DNA of 64,000 nucleotides from Salvator merianae (GCA_003586115.2 QVOM02000042.1:76341345-76405344), one strand, 5' to 3'; counted from the stretch's first letter, positions 8,738 through 21,456 are shown. The notes: generated by a model not told the origin, from the letters alone. Translations and numbers: made by a program.

Positions 8738-10769
8738 TTCTGAAGGCAATATTCCTACAGACACAATCTACTTTGAATTCAGAATTCCATTACAATTTAT
8801 ATTTTAACACTAGAATTGGCTAAATCCTTCTTGCCAATTCTTTATCACCCATTTTAGGCTTACGCTGAATAGGAAAGAGAAGATTAAAGAACTAATGACT
8901 AATGAAGAAATCACTCTGGAGTCATTTTGTCAGAAGAGATCTGATATTTCTTCTTTGCAGAAGAGAACTGCTGTCCTAGCTGCATGAGTCTGAAATAGAA
9001 ATTCAACAGAAATAAAACAAAAACAAACATATGCCTAGCAATAGGTTTAGCAGTGCTTAAATGTTTAACTTCTGCCTTTCTTAGTAACACATTTGGGATT
9101 GCAAACCCATGCTGTGAGCCAATTTTAATACTCACAATGGAAGAATGAAACCTCTCATCTTGGCTTCCAGCATTCATTTGAAATCCCAGGGGTGTGTTAA
9201 CTAAAGAGGGCGCGATCTAAAATGTTTAAGTAACAGTGTTAAAACCTATGTCTGGTTATTCATTTAATTTCACGCATTATAAGTTGATGTTTGGCAGTAT
9301 CCTTCCAGAATTCATGACCTACTTATTCACACTGTTATTTGGTTGCCTTTAGGTATTCAGCATTGCAGCATATGCACATGCTTCCCAGGTTATTTTTCTA
9401 CTTAGCTCGTTAAAGGTTTGAAATGAAAAATATTGGCTCCATCCACACAAGGTGCAAAAGGTGGCTGCTGAGAACCCACCCACCTGCACTGCCCACAGCC
9501 TGTCCCAAGAGATGGCAAACAGTCCCAGATGCATCTTTCCTGCAGTTGGAAAAACCAGTTACAAGGATACTTGCTGCCCTCAAGCAGCTGCACTGCTCCT
9601 GTGCTGTGGCCTGGCCACATTACCTCACTCGCCCTCTGCATGACCCCATTAAGGAACACATAAAAATGGCTGCCTTCCACGGCCACTTCCTGTACATCCC
9701 TTAATGGGACCAGGAGGAAATTTCAAAGCTGAGGAACTTTCATTCTCCTGCTTCAAAAGCTGCAAAGTTCAGAAGATCAGAACGTGCAGGCACAAGGCTT
9801 CCACTTTTGGACACAGAGTAAGCTCTCCAGTCCATAAGGGCATCCCCTTCCACCCCCACTAGTAACAGATCAGTGGTAAGTTGATGTCAATGCAAGAATA
9901 CAGTTGGCCCTTAAGTGTAAATCTGTGAGGGGCATTCAGTGAAAGCTTTTTTTTAAAAAAAAAAACCGATCTAAACTCTATTATGTATAGTGTTGAAATC
10001 TCATATGATGAAATTATAGTGAAATGGAGAATCTCTTTTAAGAACATGGATAATATTTTCCAAGTATGGTAAGTGAAAGCCATATCTTCTAGAAACGTAG
10101 TGGATATGGGCAAAATAATTTCTTTTTCTCAGTCTCAGGAAGCAAAGACTCAAGTAAGGGAATGAAGGAACTGAAAAAAAAAGAGGGAAATGGAAGAGTG
10201 GCCAGGAGAATAATATTTCCTCTTCTTAGAAAAAAAAAATGAAAATTTCTTGTGGACAAGAAGGATCTTGAGAAGCTACCCAGGATATTTGGAGACCACC
10301 AGGAAATTCCAGGTTGCACGCTAGTTATTATTGCTAAGAAAGCTACAGTCATCAGAAACCAAACTCAACCCAAGGGCATCTTTAATTTTATCTTACCTTA
10401 ACTTGCACCATTCACACTCATCCCTTCAACCTCCAGAAGCAGATCTTCGGTGTCTACAAGGGACTTCAAACATAAAGAAGAAACAGAGAAGCTTTAGCGT
10501 TTCACAAGTGATGCTGATTCTCTCTAATCCTGTCAAATTTAGAATCATTCTGAACAGCAAAGCTATATCCTATGTCACAGGATCTTTTCTCAGGCATTTC
10601 CATGTTGACAGCCATTGGAAAAAGAAGTGCACCCACCTCACCCATACATACAGAATGACCATCTCAGTTGGCCCTAAGGAGACACCTGCCTGTTTCTAAT
10701 GTTCTGCATTTCCTGCCACCAGCAGAATCTCAAAATCAACCTGACATCTGTTTATAGTATGTCTTTTTG
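8738..10769. other. Mostly unassigned; one-ended MITE-like start near 9435
   Basis: No coding frame I can assign. At 9435 the sequence GGCTCCATCCACACA matches the terminal signature of MITE family D (49635), preceded by ATT, but I could not find a partner end. A T/A homopolymer pair lies at 9950-9966. The rest looks single-copy. Confidence 0.35.
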
Positions 10770-10770
10770 A

Positions 10771-10884
10771 GGGCTATTTCCACACTGGCTTTTATTATCC
10801 CAGACCAGGACTTGGCCACCCTGGCCTGTGATAGGCAACCTCTCCCACTCTGGGTTGGGCTGCCAGTGTGCCAGAATAGGGCTA
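10771..10884. mobile_element. Small MITE candidate (~114 bp)
   Basis: Ends are inverted: left GGGCTATTTCCACACTGGCT and right GCCAGTGTGCCAGAATAGGGC. Short, no coding. The start resembles the G-rich ends of the other MITEs in the window. No clear target duplication. Confidence 0.45.
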
Positions 10885-11043
10885 TCTATTCAGACAATCG
10901 GTCCTGGCCCAGGCCCAAGCACAGGTTTCAGAGGCTGGGCCCAAGCTTCAGCACTTCTGGCCAAGCCCTTTTTGGACACACTCTGACTTCTGTACATGCC
11001 ATCCAAAAAGGGCCTCCATGTTATATCAGACCGTGGAGCCATA

Positions 11044-11471
11044 GGGCCTTTTTGTACTTTCCACCATGGAATAAACCTTGCAGCATGGACACAGAGCAGA
11101 ACAGAACAGAATGCCAGCAGGATACCAGCATTTGCAATGTGAATGCTGGCATCCTGCTTGCATTAAGCACCATGACAGTGGCCAAGAAGCTTCTGGCCAC
11201 TGCCATGGCGACCTGCAATGCCGCAGATTGTGCAGGCACAGCCGTGCCATGCCACCGTGCGTTCACACCTGGAAGCAGATGCAAACGCATTGTACCAGGA
11301 GCAGTCCAGCTGCTCCCATTATAGCTATAATACACAATTTAGTGCTCCACAGCTAGTAGTAATCAGGTGCAGCTGGAGTCTGCTCCCAATCATGAGGACC
11401 ACTGCAAAGCGCAAAGGCTCTTGACTAGTAAATATCCCTGATCCTCATTAGCTTCAAGTGTGACCAAGGCC
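11044..11471. mobile_element. MITE family B, copy 1
   Basis: Left end GGGCCTTTTTGTACTTTCC, right end (reverse complement) GGCCTTGGTCACACTTGAAG, direct repeat ATA at 11041-11043 and 11472-11474. The interior shares GGAGCAGTCCAGCTGCTCCC and the GTGTGAATGC-type blocks with the copies at 18249 and 20117. No coding capacity. Orientation is the same as copy 2 and opposite to copy 3. Confidence 0.75.
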
Positions 11472-11474
11472 ATA

Positions 11475-13952
11475 CTTTCTGTATACCTTTCATGATCCAG
11501 TATCCAGCATCTCTTCATCAGAGTTTAACAGTAGACCAGCATAGTGCTCCATTAGCAAGGGAGGTGGAGCCTACACTGTCACTCACTAGCATGAGGATCT
11601 CGTGGCATTAAAAACATTTCTACAATAGCTAATCAACTTATTTAAAGACATCTTTGCTGTCTTGTTGTCATGGAAATTCCCCATTTCCTATGGCTGCCCA
11701 CCAGCTGTAGACTCCCAAGCGTCCAAATGCCATTGCTGTTTTAAAAATCAGAGAGCATTCTCTCCTGAATGGGAATAAAGGGATACCAATGCCAAAACAA
11801 TCGTTTCAGCTTGATGTTAAAACTGTAAGAACACAGTCATAATCACAATCAAATGTTTTTTTACAAGACTCAACAACAGCAGGTCCATTACGTCTAATTA
11901 TTGGCTACCAAGACATCCATGAAAAACTCTGGTGTGGAGTCTGAAGTTAACTATTTTCACTTCATTCACAAGGTGGGAGAAAAAACTTCTTTGTGCCCTG
12001 TTTTATACATTTTGCTAAAGTCTCCAAATAGAACATTATTTCAATGCAGCAGGAGAGAAAGCAACTACCTACATGTTATAATTTTATTCACAAATGAGCA
12101 ATTATTGTTTGTTTTGGGAGTTTGGGTTGGTTTGGTTTTAGTGGTGTCAACTGGTCTAGTGGCAGTGCAATTTGTAGTGAAGATGTGCACAAGTCCAGAA
12201 ATGGGCTCAGTTTGCGTCAAGCTGAGCCCGTTATCTCTGGGCTGTCCAGGGTATCTTGTTGAGGTGGTTACCTGACTGACACTCAGCTCACCTGGGCCAG
12301 GGATACATAGTGACCCTTCATGGCCATGCACAGGCCTATATAGCCTTCACAAAGGGCTACCATGGCTATAAAAATGCCACTCAGCACCCATAAAAATCAT
12401 GACAGTATTTTACATCTTTCTGTATTCTAACATCCTATCCAATGATTCAAGTATTTTGGCAAATCAGGATAACAAAAACAGTTATTCCATTATTTTAATT
12501 CATTTCAAGTGTATTCCAAGTTCACCCCCTAAATATCCTAAATTCCTAATACTTTAGGAGCTAAAACTGTGTAACACAGTAAAATAGAATGAATAACAAA
12601 GAAGAATATTATTTCTAAAATAAAGCAAAAATTAAAGATGGAAGACCAAATTCAAGATTTAAGATTAAATTGAAGATTTAAGTTCATACAAACTGGACCA
12701 AATGCCTTCCACATTTTGTTATACAAGTCAAATTATTCAGTTGCAGTACTGCATACAGTCTGGAGTCTAGAAAAAGGAGAAAGGGGATCCATTTTCCCAG
12801 AGCACGAACTTTAATCTGGATAATGAAATGCAGTAATAATAGACACATATTTTGTAAGAGAAAATCTGGATAGTGTGAGCATGGCGGATTAGTGTACAGC
12901 TACCCGATTTTCTTTCCTTTGGCCTCTTCCCTTTTCCCCACCAGCCTCTTTGGTAGCTAAGCTCCAGCAGATGTCCAGCTAGCTGAAGATGGCAGTGTTT
13001 GATTTCTTAATGGACCTCTTGAGGAAGCAAATCAGCAACGGAGTTGAGAGTCCAGGTACCACCAGTCCACGAGTGGGTTCAGGATAATAGCTCCTTACAC
13101 GTGATCCTCTTTCATGCATATTGCTTTCTTAAGCACAAGAAAAGTTCTTGTGTTAAAGGCCGTGCTCTGGGGAAAATGTTTTGGGGAAATTAGCTTTACC
13201 CAGGCACTAAATCGTTTTAGGGATCAATTTTTCGGGGCTGGTTTTAATAACGCTAAATTGACACAGAAAATGCAAATAAAGAGGAGGTAATCCTTGAAAA
13301 GAATGGTGCATCTTTATTAAAACCCAGCAAAAAGATTGAAATCCAAAAAAAATAGCAATAAACAATGTAATTTGTTAGAATCAGCTAGTTTCATAGGTAA
13401 GGTAGGTAGTTTGGCATTTGGAAAAGGAAAAGAAAAAGGCTTGGCTCCAAACTTAAGTAAGGAGACCTATTTAGTGTGTATAAAAGGGGGAGAAGAGGGG
13501 GGAGAAAGAGAGAGTGAGTCTGGGAGAAGCTAGCAATGAAGACTAGAGATGTTCCTAGCACTAAAGGGGTAAATCTCACTCATCTGTAGTCTTCTCCAGG
13601 TAAATCTTCATCATGCCAAAAAAGAAGATTTGGGGGAAAAGATGCATAGGTCTCTTGCAGGCAAAATGGGTTAAAAATCAGAGAATGGGATGTGCACGAG
13701 ACTCCACAACCCTTGCTCCTTTAGAAACAAAAACAGCTCTTTTGCCAAGGGGCATGGAGAGAGATATAGAAATCCCTCATCTAGTGAAATCAGCTTTAAA
13801 AAAAAAAAAGGAAAATAAAGGAAATTGCCAGCAAGTTGTAGGATCAAGCAGCTTCTTAGAAAAATCTGTTCCTTCTCCATTTCAGGAGGGAAGTAAAGGC
13901 AACTCTCAGCCAGGTAAAATGGAGCTGAGATAGATGATCATTCTTCCCTATA
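11475..13952. other. Unassigned; possible LTR-derived stretch at 13140-13930
   Basis: No recognised gene. At 13310-13316 a minus-strand AATAAA lies in a context like a polyadenylation site (ATCTTTATTAAAACCCAGC), and a purine-rich stretch follows to 13930. I could not define ends, duplications or gag/pol frames, so an LTR origin is only a possibility. 11475-13100 shows nothing. Confidence 0.3.
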
Positions 13953-13956
13953 ATGT

Positions 13957-14092
13957 TTCTTCTTCTTCTTCTTCTTCTTCTCCTCCTCCTTCTCCTCCTC
14001 CTTCTTCTTCTCCTTCTTCTCCTTCTTCTCCTTCTTCTTCTTCTTCTTCTTCCTCCTCCTCCTCCTCCTCCTCCTCCTCCTCCTCCTCCTCT
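13957..14092. repeat. Pyrimidine triplet microsatellite (CTT/CTC)n
   Basis: A 136-bp run of mixed TTC, TCC and CTC triplets. It produces a spurious poly-Leu/poly-Pro frame on the plus strand. Confidence 0.95.
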
Positions 14093-15931
14093 GCACCATA
14101 ATGTTTCTTCTTCTAACTTCCTAATATTCTTTTTATATTCTTTTTCCCAAGTAGAAAAAGGAGCAAATTTCCTTTTAGTTGAGCAAAGATGTGTGTTCGG
14201 TCACGTAGAGAGATAAACAGACAACTACACTGGTTAATGAGCTTAAATTGTGCTGTTTGAATTCTTAATGAGAAGTTCTCAAGATGTAGGCTTGAACAAT
14301 GGACTAGTTTTGATGGCCAGACACTTGCCCAATCTTTTGTTAACCATTAATGCATAATTTCCTGAGCTGACTCTCAGCAGCCAGGTTAACTTATTCAAGA
14401 GATAAGCAGAGGAAATCTGGTTTCTACAGGGTCCAGGATTCTGGTCAGATTCCCTGTATTTGAAACCTTTCTGACTTATATTTCATGGAATACATGTCAA
14501 TTTGTATATAGTTATATGCTCCTGTTATGGCAGGGCTACACATTCAGGTGTTTTGTAACATCTGATGGCTATACTTGCCAGATCAATCTATTGCTCATCT
14601 AATCCACCTTTCTATTCTCACAACCATTGAAATTTGGCTTAATATGCTAGTAAATTGCAAATGTTGTAAGTATACGGTTCTTCTTTCCTACTAAGGCAGG
14701 AACAGCTTTCTAGGCTTAAGCGCTGAGAACATATATGCTTGGTAGTAGAGGGGCAATACATGTTGGCATTTCAGAGGCCAGAACTTTATTTAGTTCGCTG
14801 CTCCGCTCCACATCAGAAATAAAACATTTTTCAACTGCAGCATTATCCAAAACAAGTGAAATGTCACAGAGTTTTGCATTCATATATGCATAACTAAAGA
14901 TCTTGCATCACAGGACAGTATTTGGGTTGCTCTGGAGCACAGTTCTGATTCTAGTTTACCACAGACTGCGCATAGCTCTGCATGGAAAAACTAGATGCCT
15001 AGTGCCTTTGCCCTGCTTCCTTTTGACAGTGCTAAGCAGGTAACACATGGCAGAATCATAAAAAACTCTGATTGCTGCCATACAAGGCAGGCACACAGTG
15101 TCCTTACCAGCAGAATACAAATTATCCTGATTGCTTTCCAAATTTATGTAACTGCAGAAAGGAGCTGAAGTGCACATTTTCATAAATAAATAAAAAAATA
15201 AAAATACAGATCTCTTGGCAGAGGGCAAGGCAAAGGCTATTGATGGGAACGTACCATGTTTGGTGCTCTTCTTCAATAAAGCTGCTAGCACCCAGACTTG
15301 ACACGTGGCCAACTGTGCCTGCCAAGACAAGCACATCTAATTCAGACCAGCTGGAAGCAGAGACAGCTGGATTCTGTAAAGAGAGAGATGTGTCGGTATC
15401 ATAATTTGGAAGAATTCAACATATCATTAGAACCGTCGGCTTATAAAATTGCTTGTAGTTGCTTCTTCAATGACAACTATATTTTTGTCGTATTCCATGT
15501 AATTCTCCAACGTCCCTAGTCTGAAACAAGGTTAATTTCAGTGTAATTCAGAGTTAGCGCCAGTACTCAGTTAATTAGGCCATTGAAACAACTCCACTGT
15601 CTCCTTGAAGGACTGCACACAGCTTCTTTCTGAATAGCCAGCTCTGAATAGCCAGTTTCAATCTTTTTTGTCTTCCGTCTTGCAACGTAGTAAGAAACAG
15701 CTTAGGCAGAAACAAAAAATAGAAATGTTAGTAATCAAAATGTTCAAAAGGAGATAAGCAAGAAACTATTTTCTTTTCTTATCTCTGTATCTATTTTCTA
15801 ACATAGTGCAATGAAAGTAGGGAAGGAGAATCTAAATACGTTCATGTGGTTTAGCAACTATTATCAACAGAGTATTGATCTATTGGTTTTCTACTGCATC
15901 TGCCAGAATGACTGATCTATACCAATGAAGC
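14093..15931. other. No identified feature
   Basis: No gene or repeat end recognised. A short A-rich (AAATA)n-like tract lies at 15184-15207. Minus-strand frames up to 126 codons around 14956-15336 have no known domain. Confidence 0.35.
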
Positions 15932-16209
15932 TCAATTTTATTTTTAGCAGTTTGGGGACTGTTGTGCCATGTTTCATAGTTCTTCTGAGAACCTAAGCTT
16001 TCAGATATAGCTACAATATCCATCTTCAGAGGGTTTGACTTCTGGAAGAACTCTTTTGTAAATGGCAAGAAGACGTCTTCTGTACCAAAGAAAAACATCT
16101 CTTCCAGAACTCAAATCCCTGATGGATATCATAGCTATATCTGAAAGCTTAGGTTCTCAGAAGAACTATGGAACATGGCACAACAGCCCAAAAGCTGCTA
16201 AAATTAAAC
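15932..16209. repeat. ~278-bp near-perfect palindrome
   Basis: The left arm (15932 to about 16074) is almost the exact reverse complement of the right arm (about 16075 to 16209). Long identical blocks include TTCTTCTGAGAACCTAAGCT and TTCAGATATAGCT. The centre is the perfect 14-bp palindrome AGAAGACGTCTTCT at 16068-16081. The arms have a few substitutions and small indels. It may be a palindromic MITE or a local inverted duplication; no target duplication was seen. Confidence 0.85.
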
Positions 16210-16289
16210 ATAAGATTGAAACCAGCTATTAAAGCCTACATTCTACCAAAGAAGCTGATGCATGTAAGAAACCTCAGAAGAGTACATTT

Positions 16290-17165
16290 TATAATTGTGT
16301 TATACAGTAGATGTGATTCTAGATCTGGGGTTCTGAAATCCAGAATAAAAAGGGTAGAAGTTGACATGTCCCAAAAAAGTGAAATCCCAGATGCATCTTG
16401 AAATCCTTCAGTGTCTGAACATGTGTGTTATGTTTTGGTGTTTTTCAGGACATCCCTCCAAGTGATTGAAAATTGTATATGTTACAACCTCTGGGGTTCT
16501 GAAACACTGAACATTTTGATTCCTGATTCCATGGGGTTAGGGGGCTTTGGGCCATTCCTGTAAATGAACAAAAGTTTAAGTCTATTGCATGTGGTTCAGG
16601 ATCCCCTGAGTGTCTGAAATTCAGAACAAAAACTGAAAATTCAAATGGGTCCTGAAATGCTTTGATGACTGACCCATGAGCTATGTTTCAGAGGGCAGAT
16701 CTGGCCATTTCTCAGACTATGGAAAAATTGAATGTTTTCCATCCTAAGTCTAGTGGATGTCATCTGTGATCCTGAGGGTCTGAAACCAAGAAGAAAAAGT
16801 GAAATTCCACATGCATCGCAAAACACCTCAGTGACTCAGGGCTGGTTTCTGGCTAGTCCCCCACACAACAGTACATTTAATTTTTTCCAATCCTGTATCT
16901 CTATGGATGTGATTTGGGATCCCCTGAGGATCCTCAGAGAGTCTGAAATAATGAACTAAAACTGAAAACCCAGACCCATCCTGAAATGCCTCAAGGGAGG
17001 CCTGATCCCACATGTTCCAATTTAGGAGGTTTCTGGGCACTCCTCTGAACAGTAGAAGATTGAATGTATTGCATACTAAATCTACGTGGATGTGATCTGG
17101 GATCCTCTGAGACTCTGAAATCCTGAACAAAAAGCCCAAGGGAGCAAGTGAGTTTTCATCAGGAG
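16290..17165. repeat. Tandem array of ~166-bp repeats (5-6 units)
   Basis: The anchor TCTGAAA recurs at 16332, 16498, 16613, 16779, 16942 and 17114, giving spacings of 166, 115, 166, 163 and 172 bp. Around each anchor the units share a GTGGATGTGATCTGGGATCC-type block upstream and a GAACAAAAA...TGAAA...CCTGAAATGC block downstream. The 115-bp spacing is a shortened unit. Units are diverged, so the array is old. Confidence 0.8.
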
Positions 17166-18248
17166 TCAAAACCTACTATTAAGATGCCTGGTATGTCTAT
17201 ACATCTCTGCAACCATTCATCAAACATTGCAACTAATAGGACTAGATTTTAAGAGAGAGATACTCTACTCTCCTTGCAAATAAAAATCCAAGTAATAGCG
17301 GTACTTGGAAAGTTGTTGGAACAGTTACAAAACATGTAGCAGAAAGTTCCTTTCTGCTTTGTGCAACACTAGGTGTGCCAGTGTCCACGTATACACATGT
17401 ATGGGCACATTTATGAAATCACATTAAAAAATCAACTAAGCTGAAGAAGGTTGAGTGTTGGAGGAAGGCTGCTATCCTGGCTCTCTTCCTAACACCTTTT
17501 CAAACTGCTGGGAAATTTTTAGCGTTTAATCACTGCTTTCTAAAACAGTAAAGCCCAGGTGCAATTTTTTTAACCATTTTTAATAAAGCAAAAGAATGTA
17601 TTCTCTGAACTAGTGGTCTCAGAAAGGTTAGATTCATGTCTTGCTGCTTGCCCTGTCAAAACTGGAGTGGACAAACAGCAGAGCTGTATGTATTTCACCT
17701 TCTGAAGAACCTCCAAGACTTCCTGGTTCAGACATTCCACGGTCACCACACAGGACGAGTAAATGGAAAGAAGCCATTACTCCCTTCTCCTGTACAAAAG
17801 AAATACCCAAGGACTTAACCTTCAGCAATATTCCCTTTGCCACAATTAAAATTTTATAGCACAGCTGCCATCCAAAAAGAGGCCTCAAGAACCACTGTCA
17901 TTCAGCCTGCCATCTCTCTTTCCCAAAAGTCTTTAATGTGAGTTGGATGCAAAGAGATGAAGCAAAGGTAGAGGTTTCGGAGGAGGAGGAAAAGGAAAAG
18001 GAAGAACAACAAACTAGTGGGCTATGTGTTTGGGACCACTTTCCACTGAACACCAAGACAGTCCTGCACTGGTAAGATTGCTTCATGCATATAACACTTC
18101 TGAGGTATTTTCAAAACATTCTGAAGAGGGAAATTCGGTTTAGTACCATGTGAAAGCTTCACTTGTCCTGCAACTAATGACACCTTTATGACAAGAGACC
18201 TTTTCACAATTTTGTCATGTATTGTGAAATTAATTTTTCTGCAATGTT
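17166..18248. other. No identified feature
   Basis: No gene, repeat end or structured element recognised. Confidence 0.4.
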
Positions 18249-18540
18249 GGGCCTTTTCGTACTTTCCACCTTAGAATGGTCAAATCTAACCATACATGGT
18301 GGAACAGTCCCCGCAGTGTGGCAGCCATCTGCAGTGCGAGGGCTGGAACAGCCCGGAAACGGGCTTCCAATACTCACAGTGCAAATGCTGGCTGCCCTGC
18401 CATGACAGTGCCCCACTATGACAATGGCCATGAAAGTGGGTGCAAACACTGCACACTGGAAGCAGTCCAGCTGCTCCCAGTACAGCTGTGTACAACAATT
18501 TTATTGTCCACATCCCCACGCTCACTAGCACTAAAGTGCA
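18249..18540. mobile_element. MITE family B, copy 2 (3' end degraded)
   Basis: Starts GGGCCTTTTCGTACTTTCC and carries the GGAAGCAGTCCAGCTGCTCC block. It ends in GCTCACTAGCACTAAAGTG, the reverse complement of the left end of copy 3, but the last ~15 bases expected are replaced. No coding capacity. Confidence 0.75.
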
Positions 18541-20116
18541 TACATTCACCAGGTCTCCACTTACGGAGCCAGGTGGCTCTACAGGGGATGCAAGAGGGAG
18601 GCACTGTGATCTGCTGCTTGAAATGATGCTTCTGCATCTTCATTTGAGAGTGTGAAGGTGTCATTTCTAGTGGCCAATTGTAGTGCCTCTGCTCAGGGCA
18701 TGAAATCATGCTCTGCAAGAATGGCTAGATCACTGTGGGGCCTGCTGCCAGTGCAAATGAGGCATGGCAGCAGTAGTTGCCTCCTCGAGCAGAGGTAGGT
18801 TCCTCCTTTCGTTGTGGCCTCTGACTGGGGAAGGAAAGTCTATCAAGGGAAGAAAGCATTGAAAGAGACCAGTCTAACTAAAACAACAGCTCTCAATGCC
18901 TAATTAAACACTGTTCCAAATACTTTTATATGCTGGTATATACCCCAAGTGTTTAAACATTCCCCTCAACTGCAGTCTTAAATTAAGCATCCAAGAAGAT
19001 AGGGGTTTTCCCCATCCTGGAAGCAGCCATGCTGTTTTGAAGCAAGATAGAAGAAATTAAGAACTGGTTATCGCTTACCAATTTTCTCTAAATCAAGACT
19101 TTGCCACTTGAACCAACTGGTTGCAAGAATTGACCCTTAACCAGAAAGTCATGTCTTTTAAATGAAACAAGCATAGAGTTCTAACTAGGCTTCTAAGTCT
19201 CAGCCTTTTGTGCTATAAAAAAAAGTCACATTCCCAAAGGGATGCAACTGATATTAACACATGTCAATGGAGTGACAAAAAAAAATTAACTCCAATGAAA
19301 AAAATTGGAGCAGCAGCCATGCAAGCCAGCACAGAAACACAGCTCCAATTTCATCCTTTCATGGCAGCTGGAATGCTTCTGTAGTCACAACCCACCTGCA
19401 GAAGCCAAATACTGTCACCAATGGCCACAAGGCCTGATATTATGAGCCTTCACTTAGCATAGGGTTGGGGCAATCAGTGAAGAGTCACCTAACCTTTAGT
19501 CCTTTAACAATCCTGCTTATGGGGATGCTGCTAAACACATATACAGAGCAGTTCCTGTAACAGTCAATGGTGCCTGGGTCTATGCTATTCAAGGCATATT
19601 TAAGATGTCTAAAACATTGACTGTCCCAGGGATAAAGAAAAATAAGACTTTACGAAAAGACTGGAGCATAGAGGCTCCAAGCATACCAACTTGCATTCTT
19701 TTTATCATTGATTTTATTAAGTGAGTTGTTTGGCTTCATTATTCCACATTATTTGCATTAGTGTACTATATTGTAATAGATTTCTTTTCTAAATAAAGAA
19801 CTTAAAGAGAGAATAGATCTGTGTAAATAAACTAAAGCTGAAGTTCATCACAACTGTTAAGATACATCGCAGTTGATTTTTCCCTTCTGGATGTGCAGGA
19901 CCAAAAGAGGACATGGAGAAAAGAGCATTTCATACAGTAAACAGAGCGCTAACAGAATTTTCCCTCCAGTGGCATCCTCTAGATGTTTCCAACTACAGTT
20001 CCCAGTCATAGCCAATGTGCCAATCCAATGTAAACTATATTCAAGTTTACTATATAAAGCTTTCCTCAACTATGATCTAATATGATATGTTGAATGTGCT
20101 ACGGCTAGGATATACT
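18541..20116. other. No identified feature
   Basis: Single-copy looking AT-rich sequence. No frames or repeat ends worth naming. Confidence 0.4.
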
Positions 20117-20554
20117 GGGCCGGTTCACACTTTAGTGCTAGTGAGCATCCAGATGCTCACTAGGGCAGTGCATCCACACACTGCAGAGGTCCTAGTGTTT
20201 GGGAGCATCTGCAGATGCTCCTGAATGCTACTAGACATGGACAACTAAATCTTTGTCCACAGCTATACTGGGAGCAGCTGTACTGTTCCTGCCCGGCACA
20301 CAGTGTTTGCACCTATTTCTGGGTGTGAATGCTGCAGGCTGCAGCGTGGTTGCTGCTGCAGCTGCGGCTGCACAGTCATGCAGCATGCTGCATCTCAATC
20401 TACATGGCACCAGCTGGACGTTTTCGCAGCTACTGTCATGGTGGGCAGCCAGGTTGCTGGAAGCCGGGTTTCAGGCTTGCAGTGCAGATGGCCACCTCAC
20501 CACATTGTCTGTCTCACCTTCTACCATTCTAAGGTGGAAAGTGTGAATAGGCCC
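20117..20554. mobile_element. MITE family B, copy 3
   Basis: Left end GGGCCGGTTCACACTTTAGT, right end (reverse complement) GGGCCTATTCACACTTTCC. Flanks are ACT and ATT (one mismatch in three). The middle is a CTGCAG-rich stretch (GCTGCTGCAGCTGCGGCTGC). Inverted relative to copies 1 and 2. The plus-strand frames of 67-97 codons across it carry no known domain. Confidence 0.8.
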
Positions 20555-21047
20555 ATTGACTGTTAGAAGAATATGATGACTAGATCCCAGGCATAAATAT
20601 CAATCATTTGCAACCAAAAGGGATAAAAGTTGTTTCTTGGATGTGGTAAGACCAAGCTATTTCAGCAGCACACATCAACACTAAAATTAACAAGAGCACC
20701 ACAGCCATTGCAAAAGATTTATGGAATCCATTCAAAAAACAACAGAAATCAATACAGATTGTGATTACTGTTTTCTGCAGCAGGAAGAAATCTATCATCA
20801 CCAACATCTATTTTAAGCAATATTTTATTTTGGGAGTATCACTGTAACTTTTGAGGGATAAAGACAGATTGATTCCACCAGCCCATTAAGTCCTAATACT
20901 ACACTCTCATCTTGGAATTCTTAATTAGAATTTCATTTAATGGCCACATTAAAGAATTAATTTTCTGATGCATGAAATAGCATTTCCAGTTCCTTGAAAA
21001 AGGCATGCTGAAGGCTGTATGCATGTTTTACACTCTGAATATGTTAC
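20555..21047. other. No identified feature
   Basis: No repeat end or gene recognised. Confidence 0.4.
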
Positions 21048-21245
21048 ATAAGAACATAAGAAGAGTTCTGCTGAATCAGGCCACAACCCATCTAGTCCAG
21101 CATCCCCGCCTCACACAGTGGCCCACCAATTGCTTCTAGGCATTCTCAAGCAGAAGGCAAAGGCAAAACTTTCACCTGCTCTCAATTCCCTGAAAATGCC
21201 TTTAGTGGCATCCTGCTTGTCTCTCCAACCTGGAGGCAGTTATGT
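21048..21245 (-). mobile_element. CR1/L2-like LINE 3' end
   Basis: Reverse complement of the 3' UTR at 743-957: ACATAAGAACATAAGAAGAG tail, TCAGGCCACAACCCATCTAG, CCACCAATTGCTTCTAGGC and the CAACCTGGAGGCAGT block. 5'-truncated to about 200 bp. Confidence 0.85.
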
Positions 21246-21302
21246 TTTAAGCATGTACATTTTATTTATCATTTGTAACAGCCCAATATGGCACACAGCA
21301 TG

Positions 21303-21456
21303 ATCTTCTTTCTGAACTGAGCTGTATTCCAGGTTATATGGAACAGAGGCCTGTCTTTCACATGCTGGTGCAGATTACAGCAGACCCCACCAGCATGCGA
21401 ATGGCAGGCTCTATTCCGGGATATAATCCAGAATAAAGCTTAGTGCAGAAAAGGCC
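21303..21456. mobile_element. Palindromic MITE candidate (~154 bp)
   Basis: Arms 21303-21371 and 21388-21456 pair as reverse complements (core GGTTATAT.GA.CAGAG and CATGCTGGTG), loop about 16 bp. The right end reads GGCCTTTTCTGCACT on the reverse complement, close to the terminal signature of the other MITEs. The left end is more diverged. Confidence 0.6.

Noticed and set aside
9435..9720. MITE family D copy
   Set aside because: Only one end matches the signature; no partner end or duplication found.
13140..13930. LTR retrotransposon
   Set aside because: A polyadenylation-like site is present but no ends, duplications or coding blocks could be defined.
13953..14216. Plus-strand frame with long poly-Leu and poly-Pro
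   Set aside because: It is only the translation of the CTT/CTC microsatellite.
16290..17165. CRISPR array
   Set aside because: Units are ~166 bp and diverged without constant short repeats and spacers, and the DNA is vertebrate.
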